Shown here piece after piece: positions 37,084-47,834 of a DNA stretch of 64,000 nt. The notes below the pieces were generated by a model. It had not been told where the DNA came from. It searched no databases and saw nothing but the letters and a program-made list of their open reading frames with translations. Numbering within the stretch: position 1 is the first letter of the stretch; each line of letters begins with the position of its first letter. The stretch spans positions 13,188,178 through 13,252,177 of the forward strand of contig CM022671.1 of the NCBI GenBank assembly GCA_012295275.1. The letters run 5' to 3'. Origin of the DNA: Chrysomallon squamiferum (Eukaryota > Mollusca > Gastropoda > Neomphalida > Peltospiridae). A program made the translations under genes and the position numbers.

Positions 37084-38025
37084 GGCTTACTCCCATCTGG
37101 TAGAATTCCCATTTCATCGAAAGGCTAAATGTGGTTCAGTGGTCTTATTGACATGCATGTCTTTATCTCAGTCATTATAATGAACTGTTAAAGATTATTT
37201 GGAAAGGATTATTATTGTATAAACACAGTAATATCTCGCTTAACGATATCCTGCTTTAACAATCTTTTTTCTTTACAAATTATATAAATATAAATTTAAT
37301 AGTTAATTGCTCGAAATAAATAATAAAAATGGACATAGCATGTTTTTAAGTCCGTTTTCTTTCGTTTTTCATTCATTCATGAGCTTCTCTCATCTGTGTT
37401 GATCAGTTGACACATCATACGTGCATCTGATATTCTGATTCTCTTTTGTTTGTAAATTAGTCTTCCACTTACTTCACTTAACTATTAGAAATTTGGAACC
37501 AATTACATCTTTAATCTGAGGTATTATTGTAGTATGGATATCACTTATCGCATAAAGTATACAAATATGACAAATATCGAAATAATATATATATCGAATG
37601 TAGTGAATGTAAATAATTAAAAAAGAAGGTATTCATCTAAAAGTATCCCCAATGATTTGGTCCTTCAAATAAACTTTTTCAGTCATAGCCAAAGTATTTG
37701 CAGGTCATAATATCTTTAGTGTACATACTATTAATATACTATGTCCCGTATATTGTATAATATGTGCATAATAGTATAGTATGTGTGCATAACGTAAATT
37801 TGCTCAGAAACATGTTTAAGCTGAATATGGTTTAACTCGAACAGTTAATGATAAATGTAATTTTCACATATTCTATTTACTGAATATAAGTGAATTACTC
37901 GTATGTAAAATATGTTGTTTTTTTTCAAATTATATTGCTGAATAAAATTAGTTATTTATAATATTTTTGTCATTTTCTTTTACATAAGCAAGCTATGAGA
38001 ATTAACAAAAAACACATCGTGCCGT
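37084..38025 (-). mobile_element. composite repeat family A, copy 3 (left arm of an inverted pair)
   Basis: Starts GGCTTACTCCCATCTGGTAG and runs through a shortened inner MITE (37226-37529, about 300 bases missing after 37445). It then passes through the 0.4 kb block into AGCTATGAGAATTAACAAAA at the centre of the inverted pair. The second copy follows in the opposite orientation after about 140 bases. Confidence 0.85.
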
Positions 38026-38455
38026 TTTTTTCTTTTCTTTTCTTTTTTAAACATTTCCTTTCCTCTACAAAACAACCAACAAATAATAAACAATTTTACA
38101 TCAGTTTCACCTATCTATTAAAAAAAAAGAAAAAAAAAAAAAAAAGAGAATAAAAGAAAAAAGGGGCATGATGTGTTTTTTGTTAATTCTCATGGCTTGC
38201 TTCTGTAAAAGAAAACAACAAAAATATTGTAAATAACTAATTTTATTCAGTAATACAATTTAAAAAAAACATTTTACATACGAGTAATTCATTTATATTC
38301 AGGAAATAGAATATGTGAACGTTACAGTTATCAGTAACTGTTCGAATTAAACCATATTCAGCTTAAACATGTTCAAGACATACATTACTCAGCATATTTA
38401 CGTTATGCACACATACATATTCACATTGTACACATATTATATGTGACATAGTATA

Positions 38456-38900
38456 GAGTCATTCCGTGTCAAATCACCCAGTGGGTTAAACCCAACCATA
38501 TCAGATTTTTATGACTTGGTATACTTGTTGCTTGGGATCCCACAGCAACAAATCTGAAATTTTAGGCCAATCGGACCAGTGGTGTGGGGGATATGGCCCC
38601 CCGAATTTTGAGATTTTTGGCAAAAATGGGCGTGACCACCAAACTTTGAACCCTCATATCTCAGGAACTACTGGGCCAATCTTCATAGAATTGGTATTGT
38701 TGGCAATATGAAAAGGATTCCAAATCTGGGGGTCACTGACCTTTTGACCTTTGTTATGACCTTGAAATTGACAGTGTGGATCACGTGACCTTGAGATGAC
38801 TTTTATTGAAATTTAATCTCCTACATGTTAACTAAAACATATAAAAGTTTCCTGGGTGTAATGTTTTTTGTTTAGCCACAATATAGATTTAAAAAATGCA
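38456..38900. repeat. left terminal inverted repeat
   Basis: It contains GGTGTGGGGGATATGGCCCC, CTCATATCTCAGGAACTACT and GGATCACGTGACCTTGAGAT, all found inverted in the right end with scattered differences. The moderate divergence between the two ends shows the element has not moved recently. Confidence 0.9.
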
Positions 38901-39554
38901 TACCTTCATGGATGATTGATCAGTGCATTACAATGTATGTTTTCTACATGTATACACTTCTCTGAGACCAAAAACTCATCAAGGAATGCCTGAAGGACAT
39001 GAAAAGATGCCAAATGGCATGACATGTTCTACACAATCAGTCTGAAAGGGTTAACAGGCATGTCAGGAACTCCTTGAAATCCCCATTGAGCAGATTGCAA
39101 TTAGAAGTTTAAGACAAAGAAGTTTCTTCATCTGCATTTCTTTGACAATCTGAAGTTTTCAAGTTGGACACAATGTTAGATATTGATATGTAAACATTAA
39201 GTTTTCTTCATAAAACCTATTAAGTCATTTTATCATGTCACGTGGCCTTGCCAATGGTTTTGAACAAGGTTTCAGTCAACAACAGTACAACCCAGTCTGA
39301 AATCAGACTTCAAGTGATGTACTGCATAATGTATTTGTACACCCAGTCTTCAGAACAGAGTATGAACAAGGTCTACTTTCACCTTGATAAACTGTGATTT
39401 ATACTTGAAAAGTTTGACCTAAATGCCTAAGGCTTGTGGGCCTTTGGCGAAGACACATGTACTCTGCTGCCATTTTATGACCTGCTTAACTTTACTGAAA
39501 GGGTTTCAGGGTTTGATTTGATCTTTTGGAAAGCACTGACTTTGTTCTGATGAA

Positions 39555-40640
39555 TTGAAGGTGCAGGCAATATTGAAAATCCTTTTTTGTTCCAGGACTA
39601 ACTGCAGCTTTTACTCTCCTGAAAATGTGTGTTATCAACACTATCATACCAAAAAGGAGTTGTTGCGAAGTGTATGGAAAACTGAGGAAGTCGAACTCCT
39701 CACTCTTCAAAGTTGGATCAAAACATGGGACATGAAGAGTGTCTGTTCACATCATGAACAAGAACTTTTAATCAAGTTTTCAACATTACAGAAAAAGAGT
39801 TGTGATCTCCTTAATCACCATCCTAAGCAAGCATGCACTAGATTTTTAAGAATTGTTAGCATGGGCACTTATCAATGGTATGTGAATCCAGAGACACTAG
39901 TGCCAGGAGACAAGTTGTGCTGTGACTGTTTGATTAGCCTTCAAAAATCAAAGGTTCAAAACCCAGCAGAGGATGGGTTTAGTATGGGTGGCATAACTAG
40001 TGGAGAATTTGATGATAACTTGTCAGACAAACCAGTGGTTGTTGTTTCCCCAGAAAAGGACTTTGATTTGAATTCTATCCTGTCAAGTTTAGGCGAAACT
40101 CCTGTTAAACTCCATTCACTAGCATGTTCTAGTAAACGAATGAAAGGACAGAAAAAACTAGCATCAGCTACAGTAACATTAAAATGACATCTTGAAACAG
40201 TCTATGATATTCTGCTTCATTCTCCTAAAAGTAACTCATCAGAAAAATCGGACCTTCATTTTTTCAGGAACATGTTGGAGGAGTTAAAAGAGAAATTCAA
40301 CAAGTCCAAATCCTACCCAGAGCATGTACTAATCTTGAGTTTGTCACCCTTTACCATTGAAAGGACAATGAATGAATTTGAAACAATGAATTACCTTATG
40401 AAAAAAAGCCGTGTTGTGAAGAAAGAGAAATGGGTTCTATCCCTCTGTGATTAGAAACAAGGGAAAGCTCTGTCAAATGAATTGAAGGAGGAAATAGTCC
40501 AATTTTATGAAAGTGACAAGAATAGTAGAATGTCCGGGAATGAAGGATATAGTGAGCATTTGAAAGAAAGATGGTGAGAAGGTTAAGCATCAGAAACACC
40601 TTGTTCTTTCAAATTGATGTGAACTTTATGCATACATATA
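39555..40640 (+). pseudogene. decayed gene of the TATA-target transposon, unclassified family
   Basis: One frame runs from about 39555 to 40582, broken by TGA at 40185 and TAG at 40452, then shifts near 40565-40580. The first part includes WYVNPETLVPGDKLCCDC, with a C-x2-C pair that may be half of a zinc site. The middle is helical and charged. The last part reads ELKEEIVQFYESDKNSRMSG; after the frame shift, GEKVKHQKHLVLSN and CELYA follow. I recall uncharacterised, transposon-borne proteins in cnidarians and molluscs with an FY-xD-xSR-xPGKKD block followed by a QKRLLL-NL-ELY block, and this fits. No DDE residues can be assigned; the C-terminal half appears deleted. The true start is uncertain. 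It may encode the transposase or an accessory protein. Confidence 0.6.
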
Positions 40641-40760
40641 GGCCTACAATGTCTTACTCATTGACCAAAAGAGATGGTGATTCCTAGCATCCAGAATTGA
40701 TCATTCAGGTTTTAGTTAATCAGATGTTAATGGCAGAAAAGGTGTTATTTTCATGGATGT

Positions 40761-41185
40761 GCATTTTTTAAATCTATATTGTGGCTAAACAAAAAATATT
40801 ACACCCAGGAAACTTTTATATGTTTTAGTTAACATGTGGGAGATTAAATTTCAATAAAAATCATCTCAAGGTCACGTGATCCACACTGTAAATTTCAATG
40901 TAATAACAAAGGTCAAAAGGTAGATTTGGAATCCTTGTCATATTGCCTTAATAATACCAGTTTTATGAAGATTGGCCCAGTAGTTCCCGAGATATGAGTG
41001 TTCATAGGTTGGTGGTCACGCCCATTTTTGCCAAAAATTGCAAAATTCGGGGAGCCATATCTCCCACACCACTAATTGGCCTAAAATTTCAGATTTGGTG
41101 CTGTGTGATCTTGGTCAACAAGTATACCAGGTTTCATAAAAATCATAGATGGTCGGGTTTAAATTTTTTTGGCATGGAATGACCC
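40761..41185. repeat. right terminal inverted repeat
   Basis: Inverse of the left end, with small deletions (for example near 40920). It begins GCATTTTTTAAATCTATATT and ends at the GGAATGACCC terminus. Confidence 0.9.
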
Positions 41186-41394
41186 TATATTAATAGTATG
41201 TACACTAAAGATATTATGATCCGCGAATACTTTGGCTATGACTGAATATGTTTAGATGAAGGACCAAATCATTGGGAATACTTTTAGATGAATACCTTCT
41301 TTTTTAATTATTTACATTCACTACATTCGATACATAGATTATTTCAATATTTGTCATATTTGTATACTTTATGCAATAAGTGATATCCATACTA

Positions 41395-42115
41395 CAATAA
41401 TACCTCAGATTAAAGATGTAATTGGTTCCAAATTTCTAATAGTTAAGTGAAGTAAGCGGAAGACTAATTTACATAGAATTAAGGTTAAAAGCAGTGGTTA
41501 CTTTCTCGCTGATGAAATTTGACATTAAAAAAAAGGTGAAATAAGGAGAAATAAAACAGCAGTTTAGACATAAGTGATTTAATAGATTATAGATATAAAC
41601 TAAACAGTAAATCATTTACAAATCAATTTATACAAATACATTAAGAATTATATGCTGCTCACTGTGGGGTAATTTTTGTGGGTTTTGGTTTCATTTAAGA
41701 TATTGTATTTTGTTTCTGAAGTTATTGTCTTCCATTTCTTTTTATCATCAGCATTTGCCGATATATATTATCATGATACATTATCACATCATTATCACAT
41801 TTAAAATACAGTATACATAGCAACACTCAACCACTTGGTATTGGTTATTCATTTTGACATATTGGAAGGGTAAATTACAAACGAGTTTAAGTCTAAATCG
41901 AAGCAGAAGAGAAAAGAGAATCAGAATATCAGATGCGTGTATGACCTGTCATCTGATCAACACAGCTGAGAGAAGCTCATGAATGAACGAAAAATGAATG
42001 AAAATGGACTTAAAAACTTGTATTGTATCCATTTATGTCTATTTATTTTGAGCAATTGACAATTAAATTTGTATTTCTATAATTTGTAAGGAAAAAAGAT
42101 CATTGTTTGTTACTG
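41395..42115 (+). mobile_element. inner MITE with pogo-like ends, copy 4, interrupted
   Basis: Starts CAATAATACCTCAG next to TA. About 80 foreign bases lie at 41765-41843, and the right end is eroded to TTTGTTACTG. Confidence 0.7.
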
Positions 42116-42238
42116 TATTTATACAATAATAATCGCTTTCCAAATAATCTGGAACTTCATTATAATGACTGAGGTAAGACCACTGAACCACATTTACACT
42201 TTTGACGAAATGGGAATTCTACCAGATGGGAGTAAGCC

Positions 42239-42390
42239 AGTGTAGGAAATAATGGGACTGGAGAAAATGACATCAGAAAAAACAAAATGGTACTGGAAAA
42301 AAAGGCACCTTATTTATTTTTTCTGTAAACGTAAAAGTACTTTTGAAAATATAATTTATTTATGGAATATTGTTACATATATGTATATTG
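42239..42390. other. purine-rich junction sequence
   Basis: GGGACTGGAGAAAATGACAT, then AATGGTACTGGAAAAAAAGG and CACC. This resembles 36478-36530 and, inverted, 59935-59985, and may be the edge of repeat family B. Confidence 0.4.
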
Positions 42391-42394
42391 ATAT

Positions 42395-42658
42395 ATAGCA
42401 TCACTCAACCATTTGGTTTTGCTTAATAAAGTACAATATTATATCAGAATTTAATATTACAATTATCGCATCATTATCACATTTAAAATGCAGTATACAT
42501 AGCAACACTCAACCACTTGGTTTTGGTTTTACCATGAGATTTCTAGCAGATGTTGTGACTAGCAATTATTGTTTTTGTTAGCAGGATACATACACACACA
42601 AACACATACACACCGCACACATACACATCTATGTATATGTGTGTGTATATGTATATTG

Positions 42659-42697
<39 letters not shown>

Positions 42698-42960
42698 TAC
42701 ATGCATACAGATACATTCATAAAGATGTATTTGATGTTAAAACGTATAGGTAAAATATCCTCCAAAATTATATTCTGTCAGTTCAAACATAGCATTAGAT
42801 GTACATGTATGTGTGTGTGTATGTATGTATGTATTTGAGAGGGTTGTTTTTGGTTTACATTTATTTTGACTGATCATTTAATTATGAACTGTCAACAGTT
42901 GTTAAAGATGACATTAGCTGTGGATTACATTATTTCTGACATTAAATCATTATGTCAAAT
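42395..42960 (+). repeat. dispersed repeat family B, copy 1
   Basis: CACTCAACCATTTGGTTTTG, later GCAGATGTTGTGACTAGCAA and GACTGATCATTTAATTATGA, then CTGTCAACAGTTGTTAAAGA. All occur inverted at 59590-59915. A CA/TG microsatellite (42590-42691, 42800-42835) sits where the other copy has only a short TACATACGTACG run. Part of it (42405-42440 and 42488-42530) is internally repeated. No coding potential. Confidence 0.8.
42590..42691. repeat. (CA)n compound microsatellite
   Basis: CA, TG and a long pure CA run at 42660-42691. The frames over it on both strands are artefacts. Confidence 0.95.
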
Positions 42961-45900
42961 ACTATTCATGCACTGGTTTTTTATATGCAGTTGTGAACTG
43001 TTTTCGAAAGCAGGACTTCACCTACCACCAATAACTAAATGTTAATAAGCAGTAACTTTTTTTTTTTTTCAGGTCCCTTTTGTCTATATCCCAATTTAAA
43101 CAGTGTGATATCCATCAGGGATGATGGTATTAATATCAGTTTAGTTTCTTGTGACTGTATAAATAATCTTGGCTTACATATATGCAGTATCATTTAAGGT
43201 TTCATTTGCAAGGCAGTCTTGTGGTGAAATATTAGTAGTTAGTATAACTCAAACAGTAAAAAAAAATTATCTGTAAAGTTATAATAAGCAGGGATAATAA
43301 AAACACTAAAATTGTATTTCATTTTTTCTTTTCTTTGAATTTTTAAAAACACACACACACACTGTGTTGTTGTTTTTTAAAGCTAATTTGTTCTTTCATG
43401 TTTATAACACATCAGTCTTTCATAAGATCCTTTTGAAAAATTAAGAACCTCCAGGTAGTTTATCAAATGACAGAGAACATTAAAATATTATGTGAAATAA
43501 AAACAGCTAGCACATCAATTACTTGCAAATATTTTGTCCAGCTTCCACCTGTATAACAGTTCAGATAATCAGAAGGCAGTGGTTCTTGAAAGACATTAAT
43601 ACTTGATTTGGTTATTTTGTTTCTAAGGAAAATGTCTTGCAGAAATGGATATCCTTTACTAATTTTAAGCTTTTCAGCAACAAGTCTATCTGTAATGTAC
43701 AACTAAATCATTTTTTTTTAATTAATAAAATTAAGTAACAATAAAAAGAAAATAGAAACATATATTTGTTAAGTTTTTATTCAACACTCTTTAACACTCT
43801 TATATTAACACTCTTAAAATTTATAACACAGTAATAATAATATATCTATAGATAGATAAAAAGGTTCATTCAGCATTTTACAAACTTATATATATAAAAT
43901 CCTTTGCAATAGCAACCTACCTGGACCTAGTTTTGGCAGTACAGTGTTCTTGTGATTATTTATTCTCTTGGCTATTACCAGAAAACAGTCCAAGTCTGAT
44001 CTCAGTCTTCACCTTTAATGGCAACACTCTGCTACAAAAGGAATCAAATCACAATTTTCACATGTGAATAGGCCTTTCTGTGATCTTATTTAGCAAGGTT
44101 AAAAAATGGTTATAATTTTTAGCATGTTAAATTAACATGGTAGTCATTTACTTTAGGTGCAAAAAAAAAAAATAATAAAATAAATAGAAAATGTATAGTA
44201 TTTTTAGATAACTTAAACAACTTTTATTTTAACCTGATTTATCATCTTCTACATGTATAATTAGCTCTGCAAAAGATTTAGTTTTGGGAAGGAAGAAAGA
44301 TGAGACACAAGTAAATTTTTTTCATCTATTCATATACGGCATAATACATATGGTTAAAGACTATACAGATAATTAGAAAGAATCATGCCCACAGGCAAAG
44401 ATTTTATTTTTTTAAATTTATTTATTAGCAGCCTGGATTCTTTTTTATATACCATCTCACATATTTTGGCCATTCATAAAACAGTTGTCTTATTTTCTGT
44501 GCCACACTGTTGTTGTTTTCACCAAGTGTTAATGGTGTTGTGTTAATACACTTCAGATAACATATTATGTTATTACATAAGCAGCTGTACATAATATTAA
44601 TATCTAAACACTTATTGTTAGATCTGAATAGTTTTTGTAACACTCTGCATTATCACATTATTTTTTAAACATACATAACTAAATATTGCAAATTATGTTA
44701 TCATTTTATTTTTTTAAGTGATTTGCTCAATGTTGTATATATTTATCTTTTCCTTTGTAAAGTTAATATAACTAAGAAATTTAAACATTTTTTTCCATTT
44801 TACTTTGGGTTTTCATCTGCTACATAAAAGAGCTTTATTCATTCAGTGGAAATTATTAACAGGCACTGATGAATTGCACGATCTTTGTTATTTTATTACC
44901 TGGAAATGTCATGTTGGTTACAATGGCATTAGCAGGAAATATGTGTTTATGACAGCAAGCGAGACACAGAAACCATGAAACTGTTTACACCATCATCATT
45001 CAACACAAAATATCACCATTGTTATTCATACAAGGTAGTCCTGTAATCTCTTTTAAAGATTATCTAATAACATTAACACTTCTATTTGATGAACCACAGC
45101 CAGTTATTGTCAGAAAATGGTTAATACAAGACATTTTGCACGTATATGTAGATATCGGCACAAAACACACAAAACATTATGACCCTATCTCCAGTGGTTC
45201 AAAAGATATATGCAAATCGGTACAACAGATATTTGGTCTGTTTTCAGCCATATTTTGGCAAATTACTGCAAATGGCAACTTTAGCCAAAAGATTTAAAAT
45301 CAACATGAGTTTTGGGACCAACTTGTTAAATGAGCTTAACTTTTTTCAGACCTGTGTTTGTATGTGTTTTTACAATAACAAACATGACAAAATCTTCAAA
45401 ATGACATGTGGCAGAATGCCACTAAAAGTGACTAAAAGTGAAAACAGACACTGTGATTTCAGTTTTGATCTCATTTGAAAAATTCAACCAGTGTTATGAA
45501 CAATTTGTCAAGATCTTTCAAATGACATACTTGAACTTAACATTTGTTCCCCTGGCAAGCCCATAAAAAAATTTACCTTTTCAGTTTGAAATAAAAATGT
45601 GAGCCAGTGCACCCTTATGTTCAGTCCACAGCAACCACATATTTTTGGCACTTTAATCCCCAAAACTTTGAGAAGACAAGTTGGGATAGTTACAGCAAGA
45701 ATTAATTAGAATTTAACATTTACTTGTTGTTTATTGTTTAAAGAGCAGCTGATCTGCAGTTGCTGCAATCATTGAAAGAATTATTATTATTTTTATTATT
45801 ATTATTAATTTTATTTTAATTTATTTTTATAGTTTAACATATGTTTGAACTTAGATGCATTTTATTTAGTCATACTGCATTTTAAAATAGTTAAATGACA

Positions 45901-46889
45901 CAGCGATGTCCATTTAAAAAAATCAACAGAAAAAACTATAATGCTCTGCAATACATAAACTCTACTCCATAAAGATGTTGCAGGTGATTAAAGGCAATAA
46001 AATGTATATAATCATGAGACAAAAGGCACGTGTATGATAAGTCTGTCATTTGAAGCAGATATAAAAGAATTTTCTTAGCTTTGTACTTGCTGTGATTTGA
46101 CAGCAAACAAAAGTTATGTATCATATGACCATTGTTAAAATTTTCTCAGATGGAGCTAATCAACATGCAAAAATAATCTAAGTTTTAAAACTGAGCAATT
46201 TATAATTTCATGATATTAAAAAGTGATTAGTTTTTGTATTCAGCATTCTATCATTACCTCTGAATACATTGTACTCTTATGTAGTATATAGTTTGTTAGG
46301 TTTATGATTTTTAATTCATTGTTTATTGCAAGAATTCTGAAAACAAAACAATTGCCTGTCTTAGAACTGAAGATATGAATTGGCAAAACATGATGTAAAT
46401 TTGTTTATTTCAGAATATATTCATATTATACACAGTAAAAGTCGGAATATATAATAAAAGATGCAGCCTGCCTACAAGTTATTAAAAATATAAACAACAT
46501 GTAACTGTGATCATTTTAAACAGTGCCAGTCCTTTCTTGCTGTACATAAAATAATGGCAATTTGGCAATTTAGCTCTGTAGAAAACGTAACTTATGGCGA
46601 TTTTGCTAAGCACGTGCTGCTTTCACATTCTTTGTAGGTTTTATTTTCAGCCACTTTTTTTTTTTTCTTTTTTTTTTTTACTCCCATCTTTTGGCACACC
46701 ATTGGCATAGACATTGTAGGACCGATGTGTGACTGATAAAACATAAGATGATGTAAAGTGTTAATCTACAGTGCAATGTTATCAGTACTTTAATTAATTA
46801 TTGTTTATGAAGGAAGCTGGTCAATAAATAATTTCAAATAATTTCAAAAACCAAAAAGTGCAGCCAACAACAACAGTTTAATCTATTTT

Positions 46890-46934
46890 CACAAATGTTT
46901 TACCAAGTATCTGAAAGTAATGAATTTCACTTAT
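46890..46934 (+). repeat. 45-base repeated segment, first copy
   Basis: CACAAATGTTTTACCAAGTA, then TCTGAAAGTAATGAATTTCA. It recurs 900 bases downstream with about three differences. Confidence 0.75.
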
Positions 46935-47789
46935 AATATTAAAATCACATATGGCAGGAAGGCTGCAGGTTGCAAATAACATCATTTAAATATATGGGAA
47001 AATATAATAATGAATCATCATAACCTAATACAATTGTGATTAGGTAATTTTCATCAGCTGATCATCTGTACCATAGCCTGCTGCCTTAAAAAACAACAAC
47101 AAAACAGCATTAAATAATTCATGCTGGAAATCAGGCAAGCAGTCTAATGCAGATTACAAGATGACCACTGTTTGGAGCTGTTTGTGTCTGAAAAGGCATA
47201 AATACTGACTTTATCCTTGCCAGATTAACATACCTCAATACTTACTGTTGTAATTTTATTTCCATCATTTTGTCAATCTTACATTAACCACTTGGATTTT
47301 CAAAGTTTACTGAGAGACTTACCTTTTTGCCTTTAAGAAAATAAAAAATATTGGATCATTAAATTACTTTTGATATAGTAAAAAAATGTCAGTGTAAATA
47401 ATTTTATTATATTAAAATGTTCTTGCTATATCAATGAATTCATTTGAAATACTGTTTAACATATCTTAAATGTATTAAAGAATACATTAATTACGAATGA
47501 GATTCAATTTATTTCATTAGAAAGTACAAATATAAGTATAAAAGCAGCAACAACAATAAAAACAACAAACAAATTAAAATAACACCAACAGTATTAACAA
47601 CATAAGAACATTAATAATAATAATAATGACACTACCTACAAGTAAGGATGTACAAATTATGTTAACAGAAGTAAATAAATGAATAAATAAGAAAAAACAT
47701 CACCCATTCCACTTTTATCTAAGACAGCAAATATTTTGGGGGTTTTGGGGTGTTATTTTTTAACGTTTAAATAAAACACACAAAAAATC

Positions 47790-47834
47790 CACAAATGTTT
47801 TACTGAGTATCTGAAAGTAATGAATTTCACTCAT
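47790..47834 (+). repeat. 45-base repeated segment, second copy
   Basis: CACAAATGTTTTACTGAGTA, then TCTGAAAGTAATGAATTTCA. Surrounding sequence is not similar to that of the first copy. Confidence 0.75.

Larger units (their letters stand above)
38456..41185 (+). mobile_element. 2.73 kb DNA transposon with ~430-base inverted ends and TATA target duplication
   Basis: The left end GAGTCATTCCGTGTCAAATC pairs with the right end GGCATGGAATGACCC. The inverted ends match over roughly 38456-38900 and 40761-41185. TATA is present on both sides (38452-38455 and 41186-41189). Uninterrupted copies of the host repeat read CATAGTATATTAATAG, so exactly one TATA existed before insertion. This gives both boundaries at base precision. 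The middle carries a decayed gene (39555-40640). I do not recognise the superfamily. A 4-base duplication with very long inverted ends is reported for some Sola elements, which should be compared first. Confidence 0.88.
38163..42238 (+). mobile_element. composite repeat family A, copy 4 (right arm), interrupted by another transposon
   Basis: It begins GGCATGATGTGTTTTTTGTT, the inverse of the end of copy 3, and ends ACCAGATGGGAGTAAGCC. Bases 38456-41185 are a separate element inserted at a TATA. The inner MITE is 41395-42115 and contains a further templated insertion at about 41765-41843. The two arms form a large inverted repeat. Confidence 0.85.

Noticed and set aside
42559-42838. Overlapping frames on both strands rich in Thr-His or Val-Cys
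   Set aside because: Products of the CA/TG microsatellite.
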